A stretch of 64,000 nucleotides of DNA from Tepidamorphus gemmatus (GTDB lineage Bacteria; Pseudomonadota; Alphaproteobacteria; Rhizobiales; Tepidamorphaceae), in assembly GCF_004346195.1 (NCBI RefSeq), contig NZ_SMAK01000013.1:1-64000 (forward strand). The letters run 5' to 3'. The notes beneath the pieces are model-generated. The model ran no database searches, had not been told where the DNA came from, and saw only the letters and a list, made by a program, of their open reading frames with translations. This document shows, in pieces, positions 7,423 through 15,145 of this stretch; within the stretch, counting starts at the first letter, position 1; every line of letters begins with the position of its first letter. The position numbers were made by a program, and so were the translations under genes.

Positions 7423-8508
7423 TTGAAATCACTTTCCGAGAATCGAGTCGGCAAGAAGCACAAACCTACAAGCACCGTAGGCCGTGGTCGCGCCGTTAAA
7501 ACGGTAATGTCTGACGTTCCCTCCGAATATAAAGATGACTTCGTATCGGTCTTTCTTGGAGACAGCGCGGAGCTATGTGAAAATTGGCCTGAACCGACTG
7601 TAATTGTTTCAGATGGCGGCTACGGTGTACTAGGTTTCGAGGGAGATACTTCGGATCATCTAGATCTGCCGGATTGGTACGAGCCGCATGTCGCGGCTTG
7701 GTCGCGCAAGGCGACACCGACGACAACCCTTTGGTTCTGGAACTCAGAGATAGGCTGGGCAGCGGTCCATCCCGTGTTGGAAAAGCACGGCTGGCGCTAC
7801 ATGAACGCGAACATCTGGAACAAGGGAAAGGGTCATATTGCCGGGAACGTCAACACCCAGCGTATACGCCGCTTCCCGGTGGTATCCGAGGTCTGCGTTC
7901 AATATGTCTTCGAGGCTCGAATTGACGGGCTAGTGTTGAAGGAATGGCTTCTGCGAGAGTGGAAACGCACCGGGCTGCCCTTGAGAAAGGCCAATGAAGC
8001 TTGTGGAGTAGCAGACGCGGCGGTCAGGAAATATCTTGATCAAGGGCATCTCTGGTACTTTCCGCCACCGGAAATGTTTGTCCGCCTACAGGAATATGCG
8101 AACGCGCACGGTGATCCGAGCGGCAGACCCTACTTCTCGATCGATGGGAAACGGCCGGGCACTGTGGAAGAATGGGCTGCCATGCGTTCTAAGTTCCGTT
8201 GCCCGCACGGATACACAAATGTCTGGGACCGTCCGGCGTTACGGAGCGAGGAGCGCTTCAAGTTGAATGGTGACTCGGGGAGGGCCATCCATTTAAACCA
8301 GAAACCGCTGGACCTTATGACGATGATAATCAAGGCATCGTCGGATGAGGGGGATGTTGTCTGGGAGCCTTTCGGCGGGCTTTTTTCAGCTTGCGTTGCG
8401 GCACGTCGTCTTGGCCGATATTCGTATGGTGCCGAGATTGATCCGACATACTTCCACTATGCGATTCATCGTCTTACCGAAGAATCTCGTCAGTATCCGC
8501 TTCTTTAA
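7423..8508 (+). CDS. Type II DNA methyltransferase (amino-methylating, beta-type order)
   Basis: A 361-residue modification enzyme. The catalytic motif IV is near the N-terminus as SDGGYG (63-68), a variant of the usual (D/S/N)PP(Y/F). The cofactor-binding motif I is near the C-terminus as EPFGG (about 315-319), preceded by LNQKPLDLM. That order is the beta class of N4/N6 methyltransferases. The middle (about 165-205) holds a helix-turn-helix-like stretch, LRKANEACGVADAAVRKYL, in the presumed target-recognition region. The start is placed at TTG 7423, with GGGGAAGGA eight bases upstream and 30 bases past the promoter; ATG 7507 is an alternative. The gene ends in a 35-base convergent overlap with the endonuclease. 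It protects the host and element DNA from the partner enzyme. Confidence 0.8.
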   Translation: MKSLSENRVGKKHKPTSTVGRGRAVKTVMSDVPSEYKDDFVSVFLGDSAELCENWPEPTVIVSDGGYGVLGFEGDTSDHLDLPDWYEPHVAAWSRKATPTTTLWFWNSEIGWAAVHPVLEKHGWRYMNANIWNKGKGHIAGNVNTQRIRRFPVVSEVCVQYVFEARIDGLVLKEWLLREWKRTGLPLRKANEACGVADAAVRKYLDQGHLWYFPPPEMFVRLQEYANAHGDPSGRPYFSIDGKRPGTVEEWAAMRSKFRCPHGYTNVWDRPALRSEERFKLNGDSGRAIHLNQKPLDLMTMIIKASSDEGDVVWEPFGGLFSACVAARRLGRYSYGAEIDPTYFHYAIHRLTEESRQYPLL

Positions 8509-9391
8509 TATCGAAACGGTCCTCCAATACTCTCCGAATATCTTCGTCCGATCCTCGATACAGAAGCCTGCTCCAATCACCGATGGTGAGGCCGTGAATC
8601 TCTGTGGTCAAAACACGCCGCTTAAAATCTTCGATGCCTTGATGGACAATACGGTCCATCTTCGCAAAGTTCGTATCGAGCCGATATGGGTATTGCGCAA
8701 TTAGTTGGCGCAATAGTCCCTGATACTCCGCCGTCGGCTTGTAGCGTGTTCCGCCTGGCCCCCAACTTTGGACAAGCCGCTGTGCCTCTTGGAACTGTCG
8801 GGCCGTACCCTGCCATTTGTATCCATTAGTATTTGTCTGTTGGAGATTCCTTGTTCGAGCCTTCGTATCCTCCGGCTCCAATACAAGGTAATCGGGTGGG
8901 TTGTGATAGTGATCGTCCCGGGCCTGGGCGACCGAGAGGCCGGAAACGATGCATACGTCTATGATTCGAGGTTTGCCGAAGATCAGTTGTTCCGGCAGCC
9001 AAGCCAACATGCACACATAGGTCTGATCATCCGTAAAGTGGTTCTGACTGTCCTTAAACCGCGCTGTGATTTCGGTAGCCAGGGGAAACCATGCTTTGAT
9101 TTCGAATCCGGGTGCCGGATTGACCGAACCCTCGAAGATCGTATCGGGGAAACCTGGGTCTTGGCGCTTCCATGTTCCTAGCGGTCCAAACTCAGGTTGA
9201 TCATTCAGAAATTCGACCGTGTTGAACTCAATCAAGTTCCCCAGGAGTGGTGATAGCTTCGAGACGACCTTGGCGAGATTGACTGCTGCGCTCGGCGAGA
9301 TTGGTTTTGACACGGTGAGCAGATCAAAGACGTGGCCCGATAGGCTTGTCAGATGCGCCGATGCAGCCTCAAGAACTTCGCGACAGTTCAT
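8474..9391 (-). CDS. Type II restriction endonuclease (PD-(D/E)xK)
   Basis: A 305-residue protein read convergently to the methyltransferase. It contains a PD-(D/E)xK nuclease core: P82-D83, then E97-I-K99 in PGFEIKAW. No other domain is recognisable, which is normal for Type II endonucleases, whose sequences diverge quickly. Its start ATG overlaps the stop of the Xre regulator as ATGA, so regulator and endonuclease are one operon. The base composition is visibly AT-richer than the surrounding phage genes, as for the methyltransferase. The function follows from the motif plus the methyltransferase neighbour; the cleavage site cannot be read from the sequence. Confidence 0.75.
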   Translation of the reverse strand: MNCREVLEAASAHLTSLSGHVFDLLTVSKPISPSAAVNLAKVVSKLSPLLGNLIEFNTVEFLNDQPEFGPLGTWKRQDPGFPDTIFEGSVNPAPGFEIKAWFPLATEITARFKDSQNHFTDDQTYVCMLAWLPEQLIFGKPRIIDVCIVSGLSVAQARDDHYHNPPDYLVLEPEDTKARTRNLQQTNTNGYKWQGTARQFQEAQRLVQSWGPGGTRYKPTAEYQGLLRQLIAQYPYRLDTNFAKMDRIVHQGIEDFKRRVLTTEIHGLTIGDWSRLLYRGSDEDIRRVLEDRFDIKEADTDEILR

Positions 9392-9660
9392 CGCGGAGTT
9401 CCCTGTTTCGAACGCGATGCGATACGAGCTTCAATCTCCCGAATCGTCTTGCCCGGCTCCAAGCCAATCGCACGAGCAACGGCGACGAACTCCACTACGT
9501 CGAGACGACGTTCCCGGCGCTCATACTTAGAAACAAAGGACTGCGGCTTTCCGAGAGCCTTGGCCAAGTCCTGTTGTGTGATGCCTGCGTCTTTTCGTGC
9601 AGCGATCAGAACTTGTAGAAACGCTTCATACTCGTCGGAGTGTAAGGACTTCAACGGCAC
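9388..9660 (-). CDS. Xre-family controller of the restriction-modification locus
   Basis: A 90-residue protein with a single HTH_3 domain: GITQQDLAKALGKPQSFVSKYERRERRLDVVEFVAVARAI, split here by the usual turn. It precedes the endonuclease in the same operon and so resembles C proteins, which delay endonuclease expression and repress the methyltransferase. The start is uncertain. GTG 9660 uses the last G of a 13-base G run on the coding strand, while TTG 9654 would use that run as its ribosome-binding site. Palindromic operators lie upstream of this gene and in the methyltransferase promoter. Confidence 0.75.
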   Translation of the reverse strand: MPLKSLHSDEYEAFLQVLIAARKDAGITQQDLAKALGKPQSFVSKYERRERRLDVVEFVAVARAIGLEPGKTIREIEARIASRSKQGTPR

Positions 9661-9672
9661 CCCCCCCCCCCC
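9660..9672 (-). repeat. 13-base G homopolymer at the translation start of the controller gene
   Basis: The plus strand reads 13 C in a row, so the controller mRNA carries 13 G directly at its start codon. Such runs change length by slipped-strand replication. Here a change would alter the ribosome-binding site or spacing rather than the reading frame, giving possible on/off or graded expression of the controller and endonuclease. Confidence 0.6.
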
Positions 9673-9700
9673 GAATCCAATCGGGGCAGCCTAAAACCTA

Positions 9701-9728
9701 ACTTGGGATTATCCCAAGTCGGGTTATG
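9701..9728 (-). promoter_or_regulatory. Palindromic operator upstream of the controller gene
   Basis: ACTTGGGA-TTA-TCCCAAGT (9701-9719) is a perfect inverted repeat. It contains a minus-strand GATAAT that can serve as a -10 box. An adjoining GGGTTAT (9721-9727) matches the half-site of the methyltransferase operator. Feedback control by the Xre protein is the likely use. Confidence 0.55.
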
Positions 9729-9942
9729 TGGAGCGGAGTGGCGACCCGCAGAAGGCCCGCGGCAAGTCGGCGACCAGTGTATCCCGCACTGCGTGATCGC
9801 TCCAATGGAAACCCGCCATACGGAACCGGCACGACGCGTTATCGGTTTCCGGCTTTCCTCTGCCATCGGCTCGTGATCTCTGCCGGATTTTCCCAAACGT
9901 TCCCAATAGCTTGAGGCTTGCCGCCGCGCGAGAATCGGCGGC

Positions 9943-11358
9943 ATGCGGAACTTCGTCCAACGGCTTCTCGGGATCGGCAGGACGCGCGCCTTTGACGCGG
10001 CGGGCGGTGGCCGGCGCTGGGAGAGCGCCAAGACGGTCGATGGCCTGAACGCCGCGATCCTGGCGGGCGCCACTACGGCCGCGCGCCGGGCCGGATGGTA
10101 CGCCCGCAACAATCCCTGGGTCGCGGCGGCGGTGGACAGCCTGGTCGGCAACGTGGTCGGCGCCGGGATCAAGCCGCAGTCGGCGCATCCCGACCGCGCC
10201 GTGCGCGAGGCGCTGCAAGCGCTGTGGCTGCGCTGGACCGATCATGCCGACGCCGGCGGGCTCGGCGACCTTTACGGCCTCCAGGCCATGGCCGTGCGGG
10301 CGATGATCGAGAGCGGCGAGGCCTTCGCGCGGCTCAAGGTCGCTCGCGATACGCCGAGCGGCATCGTCCCGCTCAGGCTCGATCTCCTGGATCGCGAGCA
10401 GGTGCCTCTGGACCTGCATCGCGATATCGGCGGCGGGGCGCGCATCCGCGCCGGCATCGAGTTCGACTCTGCCGGCCAGCGCGTCGCCTACCATGTCCAC
10501 GCCTCCCGCCTGGGCGACCCGCTGGCGCCCCTGCGCTTCGAGCCGGTGCGTGTCCCCGCCGCCGATCTTCTCCACCTGTTCAAGCCGCTCGCCGCGGGCC
10601 AACTGCGCGGCATCACCTGGCTCGCGCCGGTGCTGCTGCGGCTGCACGAGCTCGACCAGTTCGAGGATGCCGCGCTGGTCAAGGCCAAGGTCGCGGCGCT
10701 CTTCACCGGCTTCATCACCGATCCCGACGGCACCGTTGGCGGGCTGTCGGGCACGGGCAATGCCGGCGTGCTACAGGTCGGCATGGAGCCCGGCAGTCTG
10801 ATCCCGCTGCCGCCTGGCGCCGACATCCGCTTCTCCAACCCGACCGAGCACGATGCCTATGCGCCCTTCGTGAAGAACCATCTGCGCGCTGTGGCCGCCG
10901 GGCTGGGCCTGCCCTACGAGCTCGTCTCGGGTGATCTCGAAGGCGTCACCTATTCCTCGATCCGCGCCGGGCTGATCGAGTTCCGCCGCCGCGTCGAGCA
11001 GCTGCAGCACAACGTCGTCGTCCACCTGTTCTGCCGCCCGGTCTGGGAGCGGTTCCTGCGGCTGGCCGTGCTGTCGGGTGACCTACCGGCGCGCAACTTC
11101 GACCGGGATCCGGCGGCATACCTCGGCTGTGAATGGCTGCCGCCGAAGTTCGACTATGTCGATCCGATGAAAGACGTGCAGGCCGAGATCATGGCGATCG
11201 GCGCAGGGCTGAAGAGCCGGTCCCAGGCGATCTCCGAGCGCGGCTACGACGCCGAGCAGGTGGACGCCGAGATCGCCGCCGACCAGAGCCGTGCCACGGC
11301 GCTCGGGCTCGACTTCTCCCGCGCGAAGCGCATCCCGACGGAGGCGGCCAATGCCTGA
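9943..11358 (+). CDS. Phage portal protein, lambda family
   Basis: A 471-residue portal (lambda gpB-like). Family signatures are the N-terminal ARRAGWYARNNPWVAAAVDSL segment, LYGLQAMAVRAMIESGEAFARL, and the C-terminal LPYELVSGDLEGVTYSSIRAGL. Twelve copies would form the ring through which DNA enters the capsid. The stop overlaps the protease-capsid gene by eight bases. The upstream ribosome site is weak, and the 282 bases between the controller gene and this start include the operator region but no other gene. Confidence 0.9.
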   Translation: MRNFVQRLLGIGRTRAFDAAGGGRRWESAKTVDGLNAAILAGATTAARRAGWYARNNPWVAAAVDSLVGNVVGAGIKPQSAHPDRAVREALQALWLRWTDHADAGGLGDLYGLQAMAVRAMIESGEAFARLKVARDTPSGIVPLRLDLLDREQVPLDLHRDIGGGARIRAGIEFDSAGQRVAYHVHASRLGDPLAPLRFEPVRVPAADLLHLFKPLAAGQLRGITWLAPVLLRLHELDQFEDAALVKAKVAALFTGFITDPDGTVGGLSGTGNAGVLQVGMEPGSLIPLPPGADIRFSNPTEHDAYAPFVKNHLRAVAAGLGLPYELVSGDLEGVTYSSIRAGLIEFRRRVEQLQHNVVVHLFCRPVWERFLRLAVLSGDLPARNFDRDPAAYLGCEWLPPKFDYVDPMKDVQAEIMAIGAGLKSRSQAISERGYDAEQVDAEIAADQSRATALGLDFSRAKRIPTEAANA

Positions 11359-13165
11359 GACGCTTCCGCTCCTGACTCGCCGCGCCGATCTCGCACCCGC
11401 CACCGCCGACGCTCAAGCCCGCACCGTCGAGGTCATCTGGTCGACGGGCGCACCGGTCCGTCGCCGCGACATGGCGGGCGAATACATCGAGCGGCTGAGT
11501 CTCGATCCCGAGGCCGTGGACCTGTCGCGCCTCGAGGGCGCCTCCGTGCTCGACGCCCACCGACAGTCGGCAGTCCGCGATGTGCTTGGCTCGGTGCGCG
11601 AGGCCGCCGTCGACGGCAGGCGCGGCACGGCCCTGGTCCAGTTCTCGGCCCGGCCCGAGGTCGAGCCGATCTGGCAGGACGTGCTGGCCGGCATCCTGCG
11701 CCATGTCTCGGTCGGCTACTCGGTCGAGGAATGGGCCGAGAGCTCCGAGAACGGCGCGCGCGTGCTCACCGCCGCGCGCTGGACACCGCATGAGATTTCC
11801 CTGGTGCCGACCGCCGCCGACCCCGGCGCAAAGATCCGAATGGAGACCGACATGCCCGAGACCACGAGCCCGGCGGCCGACACGCCGCCCGAGGCGACGA
11901 CGCAGACGCGCGCCGCCGTCAATTCCGAGATTCGCTCCATCGCCCGCATAGCCGGGCTCGACCAGGCGTGGGTGGATGGACAGATCGACGGCAACGCCGA
12001 TGCCGACGGCGCGCGACGCGCCGCCTTCGAAGCGCTGGCCCGTCGTTCCTCTCCTGCCATCTGGACCGAACAGGTGCGCGTCGAGATGGGCGAGAGCCAG
12101 GACGAGCCATCATTGCGCGCCCGGCAGATGGGCGAAGCCCTCTACGCCCGAATCAATCCGCGCCACGAACTGTCCGAGCCTGCCCGCCGCTATGCCTATG
12201 CCACGCCCGTCGATATGGCGAAGGAGTTGCTGACGCTGCGCGGCGAGAGCACGCTTGGCCTCTCGCCGGCGACGCTGATCACGCGGGCGCTCCACACGAC
12301 CTCGGACTTCCCAATCATCCTTGGCGACACCGTCGGCCGCGTGCTGCGTGATGCCTATCAGGCGGCACCGGCCGGCGTGCGCCGCCTCGGCCGCCAGACC
12401 ACGGCGCGCGACTTCCGCGCGATCAACAAGATCATGCTGGGCGAAGCGCCGCTGCTCGAAAAGCTCAACGAGCACGGCGAGATCAAGGCCGGCACGATGG
12501 CCGAGGCGCGCGAGGCCTACAGGGTCGAGACCTGGGCGCGCAAGATCGGCATCACTCGGCAGGTGCTGGTCAACGACGACCTCGGCGCGTTCTCCGACCT
12601 TGCCCGCCGCATGGGCCAGGGCGCAGCCGAGACGGAGGCCCGCATCCTTGTCGATCTGCTCGAAGCCAACAGCGGCAACGGGCCGAAGCTCTCCGACAAC
12701 AAGACGCTGTTCCATGCCGACCATGGCAACAAGGCGGGCTCGGGCGCCGCGATCTCCGACGCCACGCTGTCGGCCGCGCGCCTTGCCATGCGCAGCCAGA
12801 CCGGCTTGTCCGGCCAGCCGATCAGCGCAACGCCCAAGTACCTGCTGGTACCACCCGCGCAGGAGACCACGGCCGAGAAATGGCTTGCTACCATCGCGGC
12901 GGCGAAGGCCGCCGACGTGAACCCGTTCTCGGGGTCGCTGACACTGGTCGTCGAGCCGCGGCTGTCGAGCGCAACGCGTTGGTACGTGTCGGCCGATCCC
13001 GCCGAGATCGACGGGCTCGAATACGCCTATCTCGCCGGGGGCGAAGGGCCGCAGGTCGAGACCAAGGCCGGCTGGGATGTCGATGGCGTCGAAATCCGCG
13101 TGATCCTCGACTTCGGCGCCGGCTTCATCGACTGGCGCGGATGGTACCAGAACGCGGGGGCTTGA
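11351..13165 (+). CDS. Prohead protease fused to major capsid protein
   Basis: A single 604-residue protein. Residues 1 to about 170 resemble a prohead protease: EYIERLSLDPEAVDLSRL, then DAHRQ with the probable catalytic His, and HVSVGYSVEEW. A spacer rich in Pro, Glu and Thr (about 172-195) leads to a region of about 400 residues like a Mu gpT/HK97-type major head protein, ending AGFIDWRGWYQNAGA. Self-cleavage after assembly would release the capsid domain. The start ATG 11351 lies within the portal gene's end. Such fusions occur in some phage lineages and ensure co-assembly. Confidence 0.85.
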   Translation: MPETLPLLTRRADLAPATADAQARTVEVIWSTGAPVRRRDMAGEYIERLSLDPEAVDLSRLEGASVLDAHRQSAVRDVLGSVREAAVDGRRGTALVQFSARPEVEPIWQDVLAGILRHVSVGYSVEEWAESSENGARVLTAARWTPHEISLVPTAADPGAKIRMETDMPETTSPAADTPPEATTQTRAAVNSEIRSIARIAGLDQAWVDGQIDGNADADGARRAAFEALARRSSPAIWTEQVRVEMGESQDEPSLRARQMGEALYARINPRHELSEPARRYAYATPVDMAKELLTLRGESTLGLSPATLITRALHTTSDFPIILGDTVGRVLRDAYQAAPAGVRRLGRQTTARDFRAINKIMLGEAPLLEKLNEHGEIKAGTMAEAREAYRVETWARKIGITRQVLVNDDLGAFSDLARRMGQGAAETEARILVDLLEANSGNGPKLSDNKTLFHADHGNKAGSGAAISDATLSAARLAMRSQTGLSGQPISATPKYLLVPPAQETTAEKWLATIAAAKAADVNPFSGSLTLVVEPRLSSATRWYVSADPAEIDGLEYAYLAGGEGPQVETKAGWDVDGVEIRVILDFGAGFIDWRGWYQNAGA

Positions 13166-13377
13166 TGACCGATCTCAACCAGCTTGAGACATGGCGCGAT
13201 GCGCTGCTGAAAGCGCGTTACGCCGGCGTGCGGACGGTCGAATACGACGGCAAGCGCGTCACCTACGCCACCGACGCCGAGATGGCCGCGGCGCTTGCCG
13301 ACCTCGACCGGCGCATCGCCGCGGCCTCCGCGCCGCGCGTTGCCCAGGTTCGCATCAGCTCATCGAAAGGAACGTGA
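13165..13377 (+). CDS. gpW-like head-tail connector
   Basis: A 70-residue protein beginning MTDLNQLETWRDALLKARYAGVR. The helix, a beta-hairpin (VEYDGKRVTYATDAEM) and a second helix match the gpW fold that joins the portal to the tail. Its ATG overlaps the capsid stop (TGATG), so translation is coupled. In lambda gpW lies between terminase and portal; here it follows the capsid gene. It is the last component before a tail would be needed. Confidence 0.75.
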   Translation: MTDLNQLETWRDALLKARYAGVRTVEYDGKRVTYATDAEMAAALADLDRRIAAASAPRVAQVRISSSKGT

Positions 13378-13380
13378 CCC

Positions 13381-13725
13381 ATGAAGAACTACATTCAGGA
13401 AGGCCGCATGATCACCGTTGCCGCGCCGGCCGGCGGTGTCGCCTCGGGTGATGGCGTCGTGATCGGCGCGTTGTTCGGCGTTGCCAGCAAGACCGCCGCG
13501 GCGGGCGAGACGGTCACGATCGCGACCGAAGGCGTGTTCGATCTGCCGAAGCTCGCGAGCGCCATCATCGCCGCCGGCGACAAGGTGTCGTGGGACGACA
13601 CCACGAAGCAGGTCAACCTGCCCGGCCCCGGCCGCTTTCCGATCGGCATTGCCATCGAGGCCGCCGGCAACGGCGCGATCATCGTGCGCGTGCGGCTCGA
13701 CGGGGTGGCGACCGTCGCGGCGTGA
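13381..13725 (+). CDS. DUF2190 capsid decoration protein
   Basis: A 114-residue, Ala/Gly/Val-rich protein: MKNYIQEG, then VAAPAGGVASGDGVVIG and the repeated beta-strand pattern of the DUF2190 family. Family members next to capsid genes act as trimeric cement or decoration proteins on the capsid surface. It starts three bases after the connector gene with a GGAAC-type site. It is the last structural gene; nothing like a tail tube, tape measure or fibre follows. Confidence 0.8.
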   Translation: MKNYIQEGRMITVAAPAGGVASGDGVVIGALFGVASKTAAAGETVTIATEGVFDLPKLASAIIAAGDKVSWDDTTKQVNLPGPGRFPIGIAIEAAGNGAIIVRVRLDGVATVAA

Positions 13726-13785
13726 GCCAAAACAACTACTCGTCAAGGACGTTTGAGGTAGATATCTTCGAGCGTCGAGGCAGCC

Positions 13786-14526
13786 ATGGAATACCGGTTC
13801 ACCATTGCGGACAGCTTCACCCCCGAAACGCTCCCGATGGAGCGGCTTGGGGATTACGTCGTTGCGCTCGCTAAGTTGTTGGGCGAACAGGCGAATGTTC
13901 ATTTCCGAGGCATTGAAGCCGGTTCGGCGGTGCTTGTGGCCAGCGTTGACCCACCCGCTCAGCCCAAAGTCTGGGACCGGGTGCTTGCAGTCCGTGACGG
14001 TGGCGGCCCGAGCGACGCGCGGAAGGCATACGGCGATCTGGACGAAATGCTCCGCAAGGACAACGCAACAGGCACGCTGAGCGACGAAGCCGGAGGCGTA
14101 GTCATTCCCTTCCCGGGTCGCAACCGCCCGGAGCCGCTTGTTTATGGGCCGTTCCGAGAGGATGGCACAATTGACGGGCAGCTGATCCGGGTCGGTGGGA
14201 AGGACGAGACCGTCCCGGTGCATCTTCGCGATGGCGCCATCATCCATACGGGCCTCATATGCACCCCGGAGATCGCGCGCAGGATCGCGCCGCATCTCTA
14301 TGGGCCGACGCTGCGAGTCCATGGCACCGGTACTTGGTTCCGAACTGAAGCCGGCGTCTGGGAGCTCCGAAGTTTCAGGATCAGCGATTTCGAGGTTCTG
14401 GACGACGCGCCGCTTCTCGAAGTCGTTGGCAAGCTTCGCAAGGTGAAGGGGAGCGATTGGAGCACGGTTCCCGATCCGGTGCGCACTTTGCTGGCGGAGC
14501 GCCGTGGCGATGAGGGCGCCCATTGA
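13786..14526 (+). CDS. Unknown protein paired with PIN nuclease
   Basis: A 246-residue soluble protein that I do not recognise. It begins MEYRFTIADSFTPETLPMERLGDYVVALAKLLGE, has no membrane segment, and its middle (PFREDGTIDGQLIRVGGKDETVPVHL) looks like a small beta-barrel. The stop overlaps the TTG start of the PIN-domain gene by four bases, so the two are coupled. It has its own GAGG ribosome site after a 60-base gap from the capsid module. It could be the antitoxin or specificity partner of the PIN protein, but it is far larger than a VapB antitoxin. Confidence 0.6.
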   Translation: MEYRFTIADSFTPETLPMERLGDYVVALAKLLGEQANVHFRGIEAGSAVLVASVDPPAQPKVWDRVLAVRDGGGPSDARKAYGDLDEMLRKDNATGTLSDEAGGVVIPFPGRNRPEPLVYGPFREDGTIDGQLIRVGGKDETVPVHLRDGAIIHTGLICTPEIARRIAPHLYGPTLRVHGTGTWFRTEAGVWELRSFRISDFEVLDDAPLLEVVGKLRKVKGSDWSTVPDPVRTLLAERRGDEGAH

Positions 14527-15074
14527 TCGTCGCATTCGATGCCAGCATTCTGATCTACGTCATCGACGAGCAAGCGAAGCCGCCGACCGATCCGGCGACC
14601 GGAAACCCGGTCGATCGCTGCCGGGAGCGTGTAACGCACCTCCTCGAATCCCTTCAACAGCAGAACGCCAAGATCGTCATTCCAACGCCGGCCCTCGCGG
14701 AAGTCCTGGTGCGCGCCGCGAAGGGAGATCCGGAGTTCCTTCGTATCCTCTCTTCAAGCAAGCACTTTCGAATTGCGCCATTTGATGAGCGGGCCGCCGT
14801 GGAGTTCGCGGCCCGCCAAGCCGAGCGCATTGCCGCCAACGAGCGAGCTCCTGCGGCGACGCGAACAAAAGCAAAATTCGACGATCAGATCGTCGCGATT
14901 GCTTCCGTCGAGGGCGCGACGACCATCTATTCCGATGACGAAGACATCGCGAAGCTCGCGGAAGGGCGCTTCGGGGTCGTCCAGATCGCCGCCATTCCGC
15001 TGCCGCCCGAATCCGCTCAAGGCAAATTACCGTTCGACACCGAAGAGCAAGGGGGCTCGAATACGAGAGCCTAA
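14523..15074 (+). CDS. PIN-domain ribonuclease-like protein
   Basis: A 183-residue PIN-fold protein. The acidic active-site residues appear in the expected order: D6 (AFDASILIYVID), E60 (PALAEVL), D120/D121 (KFDDQIVAIA) and D138/D139 (IYSDDEDIAKLAE). The start is TTG 14523 inside the stop of the preceding gene. A C-terminal tail of about 30 residues (PLPPESAQGKLPF) extends beyond the domain. The protein is likely the toxin or effector RNase of a two-gene system carried as cargo by the element. The pairing with the unusual upstream protein sets it apart from standard VapBC. Confidence 0.75.
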   Translation: MIVAFDASILIYVIDEQAKPPTDPATGNPVDRCRERVTHLLESLQQQNAKIVIPTPALAEVLVRAAKGDPEFLRILSSSKHFRIAPFDERAAVEFAARQAERIAANERAPAATRTKAKFDDQIVAIASVEGATTIYSDDEDIAKLAEGRFGVVQIAAIPLPPESAQGKLPFDTEEQGGSNTRA

Positions 15075-15145
15075 CTAAAGCGGAGCGTAGCAACGGCGCG
15101 TGTGCCGTCCGCGCGAGCCCGACCGGGACCGATATGCCAGCCTGA

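Noticed and set aside
13786-15074. Ordinary VapBC toxin-antitoxin pair
   Set aside because: The PIN partner is 246 residues long and has no AbrB, Arc or Phd-like DNA-binding region at its N-terminus.
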